The translations under genes and the position numbers were made by a program. Below are positions 26,829 to 35,419 of a stretch of DNA of 51,101 bases, one piece after another; the stretch's first letter is position 1; every line of letters starts with the position of its first letter. The stretch comes from Syntrophaceae bacterium UBA4810 (lineage in GTDB: Bacteria > Desulfobacterota > Syntrophia > Syntrophales > Smithellaceae): NCBI GenBank assembly GCA_002402545.1, contig DHGA01000064.1, positions 654-51,754 on the forward strand, given 5' to 3'. The notes below the pieces were generated by a model. That model searched no databases, was not told where the DNA came from, and worked only from the letters and a program-made list of their open reading frames with translations.

Positions 26829-28189
26829 TAGAGATTATCCTTTTTGTTTTTTTGAATTGCAGCTTTCAAATCATTGTAAATCTGCCGTGCACGGGGAGTC
26901 AATTTATCGACTGTTAAAGGCTGGTTTGGGAGATGTTGCTGGTTGAAATGTCTATAATAAAATGACCGCAAATAATTATAAGTACCAGTTCTACGAAGCA
27001 AAACAACGCAATACAAACGAAGTTTCTGCCTAGAATCAAGAAATATTATCAAAAATCTGACAATTTTTTTTATAACAGCTTTTAAACGCCCCGTAAATCC
27101 ATGTTGGCGCAGCAATGTTATTTGAGTACCAAGCCATCTTAACGGGGCAGTGATACGCCATGAGCGACTAACATAAATGGAATGCAATAATATTTCCTTC
27201 TCAACTATATTATCTTTTAAATCAAGTATCCTATTGCTTAAATCGTTTAATTCCTTATTTTTCAGGACAAGCTCCTGTTCTCTCCTCTGGCACTGAATTT
27301 CTGCTTCCCACGTTTGTGTTTCAAAATTATCTAATTCAGTTAAATCTTTGAATGGTGATTTTCTAAAATATTCAAACCATTCCTTATTCATAAACGTGAA
27401 TTTATTGTGCCATGGTTTTTTTCTGTTTGTCAGATGAATTATTGACGCATTCTTTATTAGTTGTTCAATGCTTATATAATTGGTATCATAAAATTGATTT
27501 ATTCTTTCAATGGTGTAATTTTCTAGAACTAAATTATATATCATTGCGTTATATTCTGGATTAAGCCACAAAACATTTTCCTTAAAAACAAAATTAAATA
27601 CATCTTGGTCTCCACATACATAATCATGACCGCGCTCATATAATGTTTCTATTGCCCTATCCGTTAAATTATCCTCTCTAATTTTTTTGAGATTAAGTAT
27701 CATCACACCCGCATTTAAGTATTCATCAACTGGTATTTTCGCGTGAATTTTATAAGAGACTTCGGCTGTCATATCTCTCACTGCGCCAACGTAATAATTG
27801 TTTAATTCCAAATTATATAATTCGCTCAAGTCATTCTTAACTAAAATGTCTCCATCTAAATATATTATTTTATCATATTCGGGAAGCAGATTTGGTATTT
27901 CAAATTTATACAATGCCGTTGAAGAAACGTGATGCCCTTTTCTATGAAACATTTGATATTTATCTTCATTGACTCTTACTATATTGACGGTAATGTTTTC
28001 ATTTTCAGAAAATGAATATAATTTATCTTCAATATCTTTATTTAGATCTGCGCTGATGATACTTATTTTATAAAAGGTTTCTTTTTTCTTGTTTGCAATT
28101 AAAGAACTTATAGCAACAGCAGTCGGAATAGAAAAATTGTAATCTGTAATAAAAACAATGGGGATTATATTAAAATTCTTCATATCCAA
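26828..28189 (-). CDS. GT8 glycosyltransferase with coiled-coil and membrane-binding tail
   Basis: A 453-aa protein. Residues 1-265 are a GT8 (LgtC/RfaJ type) domain with the metal-binding DGD (112-114) in IIYLDGDILV, then LNAGVMILNLKKIRE and a final HLTNRKKPWH. Residues about 285-335 are a charged coiled coil. After it comes SRSWRITAPLRWLG, a short amphipathic motif found at the C-termini of several polysaccharide glycosyltransferases, and a basic, hydrophobic tail that probably binds membrane. It is likely to add galactose or glucose to the growing chain. It is separated by 4 nt from wzt upstream. Confidence 0.87.
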   Translation of the reverse strand: MDMKNFNIIPIVFITDYNFSIPTAVAISSLIANKKKETFYKISIISADLNKDIEDKLYSFSENENITVNIVRVNEDKYQMFHRKGHHVSSTALYKFEIPNLLPEYDKIIYLDGDILVKNDLSELYNLELNNYYVGAVRDMTAEVSYKIHAKIPVDEYLNAGVMILNLKKIREDNLTDRAIETLYERGHDYVCGDQDVFNFVFKENVLWLNPEYNAMIYNLVLENYTIERINQFYDTNYISIEQLIKNASIIHLTNRKKPWHNKFTFMNKEWFEYFRKSPFKDLTELDNFETQTWEAEIQCQRREQELVLKNKELNDLSNRILDLKDNIVEKEILLHSIYVSRSWRITAPLRWLGTQITLLRQHGFTGRLKAVIKKIVRFLIIFLDSRQKLRLYCVVLLRRTGTYNYLRSFYYRHFNQQHLPNQPLTVDKLTPRARQIYNDLKAAIQKNKKDNL

Positions 28190-28193
28190 TATC

Positions 28194-28898
28194 CTAAGTT
28201 ACCAACGCACCTCGTTCTAATCTAACAACCCGGTTGCATATTTGGCCAACAAGTTCCAGTGAGTGTGAGGCAATTACGAGAATGCTTGATTTCTGAACAA
28301 TCTCTTTAAGCCGCTGTTGCGCCTTTTCCTGAAATTCGGCATCGCCCACGGTAAGCCATTCATCCATTATCAGAATCTCCGGCTGCTCGAGCGTGGCAAT
28401 CGAAAAAGCCAGCCGCATTTGCATACCGGTGGAGTAAGTCCTGAGTGGCATAGTCAGGTAATTACCCAATCCTGAGTATTCGGCAATTTCGTTTATCTTT
28501 GTTGATAGCCAACGACGGCGGAAGCCCATTAGAGCACCCCGAAGATAAATATTTTCTATCCCCGTTGCTTCGCTATCCATACCCAAACCGATATCAATCA
28601 GGCTTGTTATCTTGCCTTTAACTTTGATACAACCCCCGGTTGGTTCATAAACGCCGCATATAACGCGCAGCAAAGTACTCTTTCCCGCGCCGTTATGGCC
28701 AATCAGACCGATTCTATCGCCTTCTTTCATATCCAAAGAAATATTTTCCAGCGCTCTTACAACAACATAACCCCGATCATTTGACCCCACACGGCCGCCG
28801 GTTACCGCCTGTATAAGATGGCTTTTCAAAGAACGCACTGAAGTAGAGTTGTAAACCGGAAAATCCACACATACATTATTGAGCGAAATGCGCGTCAT
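28194..28898 (-). CDS. wzt: O-polysaccharide ABC exporter, ATPase subunit
   Basis: A 234-aa ATPase with Walker A GHNGAGKS (67-74), signature YSTGM (155-159) and Walker B ILIMDE (175-180), followed by WLTVGDAEF, as in Wzt/TagH/KpsT. It drives export of undecaprenyl-linked polymer. It stops just after the nucleotide-binding domain. The C-terminal carbohydrate-binding domain that reads chain-end caps in E. coli O9a Wzt is missing, so chain length is probably not set by a terminal modification. It lies 9 nt after wzm. Confidence 0.94.
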   Translation of the reverse strand: MTRISLNNVCVDFPVYNSTSVRSLKSHLIQAVTGGRVGSNDRGYVVVRALENISLDMKEGDRIGLIGHNGAGKSTLLRVICGVYEPTGGCIKVKGKITSLIDIGLGMDSEATGIENIYLRGALMGFRRRWLSTKINEIAEYSGLGNYLTMPLRTYSTGMQMRLAFSIATLEQPEILIMDEWLTVGDAEFQEKAQQRLKEIVQKSSILVIASHSLELVGQICNRVVRLERGALVT

Positions 28899-28907
28899 TG
28901 TTATGCC

Positions 28908-29729
28908 CTATAACCAGTAAGCTATGCGCGAGCGAAAGCGCCCGTAAAAAAGAATAGTAAATATCCACCCAAAAATTGCCAACAAAATACAAACCTGCCA
29001 ATTCAAAACAGATGGCACCCCCCCCAACAGCGGCGCACGGATTACTTCAATTAAATGAAAAAAGGGATTGGCATTGAGTAAAAGTAAGCCTGCCCGCTTT
29101 GGCATCATTTCAGGCATCCAGATAATCGGCGTCAAATAAAAGGAAACCTGCAACAAATTGCTGATAATTTGAGGAACATCACGATACCGGGTGCAAATAA
29201 TGCCGAAGATCAGTGCCAACCAGGACAAATTCAGCATCAGCAACACAAGCCCTGCAATGGCCAACAGTGCTGTCGCTTGTGGCAGCAGCCAGAATATTAA
29301 TAAAACAAAAGGAAGGATAATCAAGTTGTGCGCAAAAATAATTAGGTTGGTCCAGAGAACTCGCATAATATATGTAAAAAGCGGTAAAGGCATCTGTTTA
29401 ATCATGCCTTCGGCAGCAATAAATCCTGTACAGCCTTCGTTGAGAGATGTTGTAATCAGCGTCCATATAATTAATCCTATGGCGAGAAAGGGTAAAAATT
29501 GCTTCAATGGCGCGCCGAAAATAGTGCCAAAAATAAAACCAAGAGCGGCGATCAAGACGCCCATGCTGATGGTAAGCCAAAAAGGCCCAAGCGATGAACG
29601 CCGGTAGCGTTGGCGAATATCCTGCCAGCCGAGAATACCAGCCAGCTGATAACCCTGCAGCGCCGCTAAGATATCGCGGCTGCCGGATTTGAATAATTCA
29701 ATCATGTGTTTGATCATATTTGTTTCCAA
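28908..29729 (-). CDS. wzm: O-polysaccharide ABC exporter, permease subunit
   Basis: A 273-aa ABC-2-type permease with six hydrophobic segments (first at about 47-67) and a cytoplasmic N-terminus. The pattern WQDIRQRYRRSSLGPFWLTISMG at residues 36-58 (the conserved RY-R-S-LGP-W) is that of Wzm/KpsM/TagG. It forms the pore for the Wzt-driven exporter. It lies 15 nt after the phosphoglycosyl transferase gene and 9 nt before wzt. A second ATG six codons further in (METNMIKHM) is an alternative start. Confidence 0.94.
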   Translation of the reverse strand: METNMIKHMIELFKSGSRDILAALQGYQLAGILGWQDIRQRYRRSSLGPFWLTISMGVLIAALGFIFGTIFGAPLKQFLPFLAIGLIIWTLITTSLNEGCTGFIAAEGMIKQMPLPLFTYIMRVLWTNLIIFAHNLIILPFVLLIFWLLPQATALLAIAGLVLLMLNLSWLALIFGIICTRYRDVPQIISNLLQVSFYLTPIIWMPEMMPKRAGLLLLNANPFFHLIEVIRAPLLGGVPSVLNWQVCILLAIFGWIFTILFYGRFRSRIAYWL

Positions 29730-29744
29730 GAATTCAGCGGTATA

Positions 29745-30311
29745 TCAGTGCGCCACGCCTTCTTTTTTGGCGACTTTAAAGACGGTACGCCAAAGGATAG
29801 ATATATCCAGCCAAAATGACTGGTTTTGCATATAATATTCATCAAGCGCGACTTTTTCTGGGATGGAAATTTCGTCACGGCCGTTAATCTGCGCCCAACC
29901 GGTAATACCGGGCAAAAGCTTGTGACTGTTTTTTTCAGTTCTCAGCGCAACTAAATCATCCTGATTATGCAGGGCAGGCCGCGGGCCGACCAGGCTCATA
30001 TCCCCCTTTAATACGCTCCAGAGCTGCGGCAGTTCATCAAGACTGGTAAGGCGCAAAATATTTCCCAGGGGCGTCATATAATCTTGGGCGTTTTTCATCA
30101 GATGCGTGGGCAAATCAGGCGCGTCCAGGCGCATCGTGCGGAATTTCGGCATTTTAAAAATGATGTTGTTTCTGCCGACTCTTTCCGACCAGTGCAGGGC
30201 GGGCCCGCGCGATGTCAGGCGTATAGCCGCGGCAATTATTATCATCGGAAGCGCCGCGATAAGCAGCATAATCAACGCCGCGCTAAAATCAAATATCCGT
30301 TTAATCATCAA
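29745..30311 (-). CDS. Initiating sugar-phosphate transferase (PglC-like), second copy
   Basis: A 188-aa monotopic phosphoglycosyl transferase with a hydrophobic segment at 9-32 and the motifs PKFRTM, LDELPQLWSVLKGDMSLV and GITGWAQINGRDEI. It would start the polymer exported by the Wzm/Wzt pair just downstream (15 nt). Its C-terminal 40 residues match the enzyme at 2039-2602 at all but one position, and bases there agree at roughly nine in ten. The N-terminal halves are much more divergent. Recent gene conversion at the 3' end or simple duplication would explain this. Confidence 0.93.
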   Translation of the reverse strand: MMIKRIFDFSAALIMLLIAALPMIIIAAAIRLTSRGPALHWSERVGRNNIIFKMPKFRTMRLDAPDLPTHLMKNAQDYMTPLGNILRLTSLDELPQLWSVLKGDMSLVGPRPALHNQDDLVALRTEKNSHKLLPGITGWAQINGRDEISIPEKVALDEYYMQNQSFWLDISILWRTVFKVAKKEGVAH

Positions 30312-30329
30312 AGCCCTTAAACACGTGTT

Positions 30330-31103
30330 TTAAAATAACCCTTTTACAAGATACCAAATTCGCGCGACAATTTCCTGAAAAGCGGTTTGCATTTTATAAA
30401 GCGCTTCTGACCGCGGGATATATCTGGCCACGGGATTTCCCATCGGCGAAGAATATAAATAATCCGCAGGCAGAGGCGAGACATTGTTGAAATATTTTTT
30501 AAATTCCCTTTCGGTTCTTTTCATGTGAAAAGCAGAGGTAACCAATCCAATGCTAATATCTTTATTGTCGAACATTTTGTTTATTTCTGTGGCGCTTTGC
30601 CAGGTGTTAACGGAACGGGTATCGATTTTAATTTTTCCCTTTGGCACACCCAAAGACACGGCCAGCCTTGCCATCATTTCCGCTTCCGGTACTTTACCGG
30701 TGCCCTTGCCGGAACACACAAAATATTTAACCAAATTCTTATGATAAAAATCCACAGCGTAAGCCACACGGACAACAGTAGAAGAGGAAGGAAAAGTTTT
30801 GCTGATATAATTAATATCGTATGCTCCGCCGCCCAGGACTACAATCACATCTGTATCCTGATAAGCGTTAATGGTTTTTTTAATATAATCTTTTTCCAGA
30901 TAGCGGCAAAGATAATTGGCCACGGGAAAAATACTTGCCGCGTAAAACAAAACAATTGATAACAGCAAAACAAGCGCGCCGGTTTTATTTTTACTGGCCC
31001 TCCAAAAAACAATCAGGGAAATCAGCATCAAAAGAAAAATGACAAAAATCGGGTCAATAACTGTTTTGATTATATCAAATAAATATTTCATAAATTCAAG
31101 CAT
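30330..31103 (-). CDS. YdcF/ElyC-type DUF218 membrane protein
   Basis: A 257-aa protein with two hydrophobic segments (about 14-34 and 42-62) and a DUF218 domain (83-257): VIVVLGGGAY, CSGKGTG, the acidic PEAEMM, then DTRSVNTWQSA and LVTSAFHMKRT. The family includes E. coli ElyC and SanA, linked to envelope integrity and undecaprenyl carrier supply; the biochemical activity is unsettled. It is the first gene of the ten-gene export operon, 18 nt before the phosphoglycosyl transferase gene. Its leader contains the repeated motif at 31124-31150. Confidence 0.88.
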   Translation of the reverse strand: MLEFMKYLFDIIKTVIDPIFVIFLLMLISLIVFWRASKNKTGALVLLLSIVLFYAASIFPVANYLCRYLEKDYIKKTINAYQDTDVIVVLGGGAYDINYISKTFPSSSTVVRVAYAVDFYHKNLVKYFVCSGKGTGKVPEAEMMARLAVSLGVPKGKIKIDTRSVNTWQSATEINKMFDNKDISIGLVTSAFHMKRTEREFKKYFNNVSPLPADYLYSSPMGNPVARYIPRSEALYKMQTAFQEIVARIWYLVKGLF

Positions 31104-31123
31104 TTACTCTCTTTCAAGTTATT

Positions 31124-31150
31124 ATACAGCTCCGCTTTCTCGATTACATA
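31124..31150 (-). repeat. Operon-leader motif, copy 2
   Basis: Minus-strand TATGTAATCGAGAAAGCGGA followed by GCTGTAT, 24 of 27 positions identical to 8637-8611. It begins 47 nt before the ATG at 31103. A TTGACA (31211-31206 on the minus strand) lies upstream, but no good -10 follows it at the right distance. The position in the 5' leader of a polysaccharide operon and the GCGGAGCTGT core recall ops elements; function unproven. Confidence 0.45.
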
Positions 31151-31238
31151 AACGAAAAGCGTAAAGATCTAAGTACCTGATCTAATTACGAAATATATTT
31201 TCTTCTGTCAAGGTTTTATTTGATAGATGTTTTGCCTG

Positions 31239-32153
31239 TTAGCGGTAATTTTTAATATGCCAGCAGACTAACTCAAGATATACTTTTGTTTTATTTCGGA
31301 TATTTTTGGCCAATCCCAGCGTAACGATAGAAGCCAGCATGTTGAGTATAAATTCTATAATAAGACGTAAAAATATGATAGCGCGCGCCACCCGGTAATA
31401 ATAGCGGCTGTGCCATTTTTGCATAAACTGATAGCGGGAACGGTAAAACTCAATGCGCGACTTGGCGTTGCCTCCGATGCTCTGACCCTGCAGGTGGTAA
31501 ATAAAAGCGTCCGGCACATGATAAATGCGCCAACCTTTTTGACGCAGAGAATAAGCCAGATCTGTCTCTTCAAAAAAGAAAAAATATCTTTCGTCAAAAA
31601 ACGATGCTTCTTCCAGCGCCTTTTTGCGAACCAGCATACAGGCACCAATGGCTGAATCAACTTCAATCGGTTCTTTATGCGCGTATCTTTTGCTCGGATA
31701 TTTTTTGGGAAAAAGATATTCCAGAAGAGATATGTTTGTCGCGAGCGACAGCAGCGTGGGAAATGAAGCGACAGAATTTTGTTTGCTTCCGTCGGCATTG
31801 AGAAGCTGGCCACAGACAATCGCCGCCCGGCTATTCGCTTCGGCAAATTCCCAGATCTTATTTACCGCGCCCGGCGTCAATACGGCATCGGTATTTAGCA
31901 GAAGCGCGTATTTGCCTTTCATTATCGCAAAGGCCTGATTATTAGCCGCGCCGAAGCCTCGATTTTCTTTATTATTGATTGTTATTACCTGTGAAAAATA
32001 TTGGGCAAGCATTTCCGCGGAGCCGTCGGAAGAGGCGTTATCCACAACAAGCACTTCAAAGGAAAGAGTATCGATGGTGTGATAAACGGATTCCAGGCAG
32101 TTTTGCAGCAGATTCTTCGTATTCCAATTGACGATAATGACGGAAATATCCAT
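31239..32153 (-). CDS. Glycosyltransferase family 2 (rhamnosyltransferase-like)
   Basis: A 304-aa GT-A enzyme starting MDISVIIVNWNT, with DNASSDGS (38-45), the metal-binding region LLLNTDAVL, and FFFFEETDLAYSLRQKGW, as in WbbL-type rhamnosyltransferases. A hydrophobic C-terminal segment suggests membrane association. An upstream ATG at 32186 would add 11 residues but lies inside the preceding gene. I chose 32153 because the GT2 fold starts there and the previous stop is 5 nt away. Confidence 0.9.
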   Translation of the reverse strand: MDISVIIVNWNTKNLLQNCLESVYHTIDTLSFEVLVVDNASSDGSAEMLAQYFSQVITINNKENRGFGAANNQAFAIMKGKYALLLNTDAVLTPGAVNKIWEFAEANSRAAIVCGQLLNADGSKQNSVASFPTLLSLATNISLLEYLFPKKYPSKRYAHKEPIEVDSAIGACMLVRKKALEEASFFDERYFFFFEETDLAYSLRQKGWRIYHVPDAFIYHLQGQSIGGNAKSRIEFYRSRYQFMQKWHSRYYYRVARAIIFLRLIIEFILNMLASIVTLGLAKNIRNKTKVYLELVCWHIKNYR

Positions 32154-32158
32154 TTTAA

Positions 32159-32917
32159 CTACTTTTCGGCAATGCCTTGTTCCCATCGCTTGGCATGCTT
32201 AAGAAAAACGTACCCTGCGGAATTCATCGCAATAACCAACCCGGGAATACCATCTAAAATTCCTCGCTTCCAAAAATAACATTCGAGAAATTTTCCGAAG
32301 GCATGAAATACGCCAACCGCGACAAACCAGCCTCCCCTGGGCTGATCCTGCCTCGCGTAGATTTCCGAAAAATTGTTCATCGTGACCACCTGATCGGAAA
32401 TGCTTCGATATACGTAATGAAGAAAAGGCTGGGTCAGGTCTCTGACTTTACCATTAACATCCAGTTTATCATGGGGATCCACACCCTGCCACTTTGCCCT
32501 ACCCCGGCGAACCAGGCGCACTTTACGATCCGGATACCAGCCACCGTGGCAAATCCAGCGCCCCAGATACCAAGATAGGCGGGGCATGGAAAAACCGCCG
32601 ACATCCGGCGGCGCGTTTTTTACAGCATGGAGAATTTCCGCCGCGAGCGACTCCGGCACTTCTTCATCCGCATCCAGGCTCAGAACCCATTCATTTTTTA
32701 CCGCTTCCATGGCAAACTGCTTTTGCGCCACATATCCCGGCCATGGATTGAAAATCACTTTCGCGCCGGCTTTTTCGCAAATTACCTGGGTGCCGTCGGT
32801 GCTTCCGGAATCTACCACAAGAATCTCGTCCGCAAAGGCACAGCTTTCGAGCAGCCGCCCGATACGGTCTGCTTCGTTTTTGGCAATAATGGCAACACTG
32901 ATATTAGGCTTTTCCAT
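32159..32917 (-). CDS. Glycosyltransferase family 2 (WaaE/KdtX-like)
   Basis: A 252-aa GT2: ISVAIIAKNEADRI at 6-19, VVDSGSTDGT (34-43) and the catalytic LSLDADEEVP, then WYLGRWICHGGWYPDRKVRL. This pattern is shared with WaaE (KdtX), which adds glucose to the inner-core heptose, so a core or O-chain glucosyl transfer is plausible. The gene is followed after 5 nt by the rhamnosyltransferase-like gene, forming a two-gene unit. Upstream lies a 328-bp AT-rich spacer in which promoters are likely but not certain. Confidence 0.9.
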   Translation of the reverse strand: MEKPNISVAIIAKNEADRIGRLLESCAFADEILVVDSGSTDGTQVICEKAGAKVIFNPWPGYVAQKQFAMEAVKNEWVLSLDADEEVPESLAAEILHAVKNAPPDVGGFSMPRLSWYLGRWICHGGWYPDRKVRLVRRGRAKWQGVDPHDKLDVNGKVRDLTQPFLHYVYRSISDQVVTMNNFSEIYARQDQPRGGWFVAVGVFHAFGKFLECYFWKRGILDGIPGLVIAMNSAGYVFLKHAKRWEQGIAEK

Positions 32918-33245
32918 TTTGTCACGCTTTTCACGGCCAATAAATTAACCGGTTGTATAATTATTTGCTTATTTTATAGGCAAATGATTTGAACATCAAG
33001 CTTATTTGAAAAACACATATTTATATATCTCATAATTTAATCATTGCCGCAAACGCTATTCGTGATACCTGTAAATTATAAAAACTCTATTCAATTAATG
33101 GTATGTACAAAAAAGATATTTTATATAGCATAAATATTATTTGTGACTTATATCATGCTCAAAGTATAAATGACTGAAGGTGCCGAGTTACGAACCAACG
33201 CATTGGTAGTACCGCTGGAATAATGCATTAAAATATTTAATTTGT
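32918..33245. other. AT-rich intergenic region, nothing recognised
   Basis: No ORF, tRNA or strong hairpin seen. A minus-strand TATAAA near 32975 with TTGATG 15 nt before it could be a weak promoter for the GT2 pair. Confidence 0.35.
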
Positions 33246-33994
33246 TTATAGTAACTCATCTTTTTTTGTAATAAAAATTAATGTATTGCCGCCTAAAATT
33301 ACCTCATTTTTTAGCGTTAGATCGTATCTGTGCTTTTTCCATTTTTTCTGAGATTGAAAATACGCAAGCAATTTTAATAAATAAACTAAAGGCAGCCAGA
33401 AATATTGTTTCCGTTTTACACGGTCTTTTATTATTTCTTCAATTTTCAAGCCATTAATCTCAAAAATCAGATTAATTAAAGTTATCGTTAGAGGCGTGTT
33501 GTGAAAATTAAAAAGATTGCGATCCGATTGCATATAGTCACTAAGAGATTCAGGTTTTGTTAAGTATCCGCTGAAAAAAATTGCGCGCGTTTTTCTATGT
33601 TGGAATAATTAGGAATACTGAAAATTCCATATCCACCCGGCTTTAAAACGCGAGCAAATTCCTGCACCGCCCGATATGGATTTGTCATATGTTCCAAGCC
33701 ATCAACGCAGCAAACATAATCAAATGTGTCATCGGGAGAATCAATCTTTTCATTAAGATCAGTATATATACATTTTACATCCTTAAGTTTGAAAATCTTA
33801 GTATCTATTTCTCCGCAGACCGCGTCGAAACCCATCTCTCTCAGGCGCATACTGAGATGCCCAAAACCCGCGGGAGCATCCAATATCAGGCCTGGTCTTC
33901 TTTTAGAAAACCAAGAAAGTATAACTTTATGGATACTGCCCCTTGCTTTAGGGGTTATATCCTGGTTATCATAAATATGATCAATTTTTGCCAT
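33246..33994 (-). pseudogene. SAM-dependent methyltransferase broken by a frameshift at a T7 run
   Basis: Two frames form one class I methyltransferase. Frame 1 (33994-33560, 144 aa) has LILDAPAGFGHLSMRL (motif I), VCGEID, FDYVCCVDGLEHM and LKPGGYGIFSIPNYSN, and ends in TAA at 33562-33560. Frame 2 continues with GYLTKPESLSDYMQSD and runs to 33246 with GGNTLIFITKK. The switch occurs at seven T on the coding strand (A7 at 33574-33580). One extra T would give RAQFFFSGYLTKPES and a complete protein of about 249 aa. This may be a phase-variable gene, a fresh pseudogene or a sequencing error. It would methylate a sugar of the polymer. Confidence 0.82.
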
Positions 33995-34232
33995 ATTGCG
34001 ATTCCCTTATTTTATTTTTTTCTAACAACTGCCAATCTATAGCAGCTTTCCTTTTTCATAAAATTAAGGCGGGTTCCCTGTATATATATCTTTTTAATTT
34101 CAATATCTAATTATTACCCTGCCCGCTATAATGACAAACTGATAACATATCGGGTTAATTATTAAAATATGAATTTTTTTAATATCTGTGTTAATGATAT
34201 TTTCGGTAAAATAGTATGGTGGTGTTTGGCTC

Positions 34233-35408
34233 ATGAAAAAAATTGCGTTGGCGATGGAAAAATTCAGCCGCTACGCCGGTGGAGCGGAGTCATATTCTGT
34301 CGCTCTGGCGAGCACTCTGATAAAAAAAGGCTGGGATGTGCATTTGTATGGCGAAGTATGGGACAATGAACCTAAAGAGGCCGTTTTTCATAAAATTCAT
34401 ATCCCTAAGTTTCTACCGGCCTGGCTTAAACTACTTTTATTCGCCTGGAAACATAAAAAAATGGTTCGCCAGGAACACTATGATGTACTAATGGGCTTCG
34501 GCAATACTATCTATATGAACGTTTACCAGAGTCACGGCGGCGTCCACCAATATTCAAGCGCCAGAATGTCTTACGCGGAAAGTAAGGTATGGCGTCGAAT
34601 TATTAAGCGTCTTGTTATTATTTTCTCATTAAAATACTGGACAAGAGCGTGGATAGAATCGGCGCCTTTTCGAATTAACCCAAGGCCGAAAATCATTGCT
34701 ATTTCGCATATGATAAAAAATGATATGGAATCATTTTTTCACACAAATACGGATGAAATAGAAATAGTTTATAACGGCGTCGATATCAATCGGTTCAATA
34801 ATTCAATACTGCAGAGTTTTAGAGGAAGCTTACGCAATCAATGGGGTTTAAGTGAAAAAGATACCGCCTTTTTGTTTGCATCCTATGAGTTGAAGAAAAA
34901 AGGTATTGAGCCACTTATGGAAGCCGCCGCAAAATTAAAGAAAGACGGAAATGAAGCTTTTAAAATCATTGTTGTTGGCGGACAACCATATAGTTCTTTA
35001 AAGAGACTTATCGCTCACCTTGATATTGAAGATACCGTTGTTTTTGTTGGTCGGGTTAAATCCATGGGAGAGTATTATGCAAATAGCGATGCTTTCGTTC
35101 TTCCGACATATTATGATGCTTGCTCCCTGGTGGTCATTGAAGCTATGGCCAGCGGCCTGCCTGCTATTACTACCATATACAACGGCGCGGCCGGAATTAT
35201 CGACGACGGGGCAAACGGATATATCATTTCTCACCCGCCGGATGCTTCCGAGCTTGCTGATAAAATGTATCTATTGATGGATAAGAAAAGGATTAAAAAT
35301 ATTTCCAGGGAAGCCGCTCTCGCCGGACAGAAATATTCAGCCGAAAGAAACCACAAAGAAATAATGAGAGTTCTTGACGAAGCAGTTAAGTTAAAAAATC
35401 ATCTATAA
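34233..35408 (+). CDS. Glycosyltransferase family 4 (WaaG-like)
   Basis: A 391-aa GT4: FSRYAGGAESYSVALA at 12-27, VYNGVDINRF (acceptor-donor hinge), VVGGQPYSSLKRL, and the E-x7-E-like TYYDACSLVVIEAMASGLPAI near 300-320. The N-terminal layout with HGGVHQYSS resembles WaaG (LPS core glucosyltransferase I). It is the first plus-strand gene, divergent from the methyltransferase and convergent with the next one (11-bp gap). A perfect TATAAT (34127-34132) lies about 100 bp upstream, without a clear -35. GGTGG precedes the ATG. Confidence 0.9.
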   Translation: MKKIALAMEKFSRYAGGAESYSVALASTLIKKGWDVHLYGEVWDNEPKEAVFHKIHIPKFLPAWLKLLLFAWKHKKMVRQEHYDVLMGFGNTIYMNVYQSHGGVHQYSSARMSYAESKVWRRIIKRLVIIFSLKYWTRAWIESAPFRINPRPKIIAISHMIKNDMESFFHTNTDEIEIVYNGVDINRFNNSILQSFRGSLRNQWGLSEKDTAFLFASYELKKKGIEPLMEAAAKLKKDGNEAFKIIVVGGQPYSSLKRLIAHLDIEDTVVFVGRVKSMGEYYANSDAFVLPTYYDACSLVVIEAMASGLPAITTIYNGAAGIIDDGANGYIISHPPDASELADKMYLLMDKKRIKNISREAALAGQKYSAERNHKEIMRVLDEAVKLKNHL

Positions 35409-35419
35409 ACTAATCGTTT

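Noticed and set aside
29191..29607. 138-codon plus-strand open frame
   Set aside because: Antisense shadow of wzm with no recognisable domain or ribosome binding site.
31183..31211. Promoter for the export operon (TTGACA on the minus strand)
   Set aside because: A perfect -35 but the hexamer at 17 nt (TAATTA) is a poor -10; kept only as a comment.
31355..31846. 163-codon minus-strand open frame
   Set aside because: It is a shifted frame of the GT2 gene at 31239-32153, which has the conserved family motifs; this frame has none.
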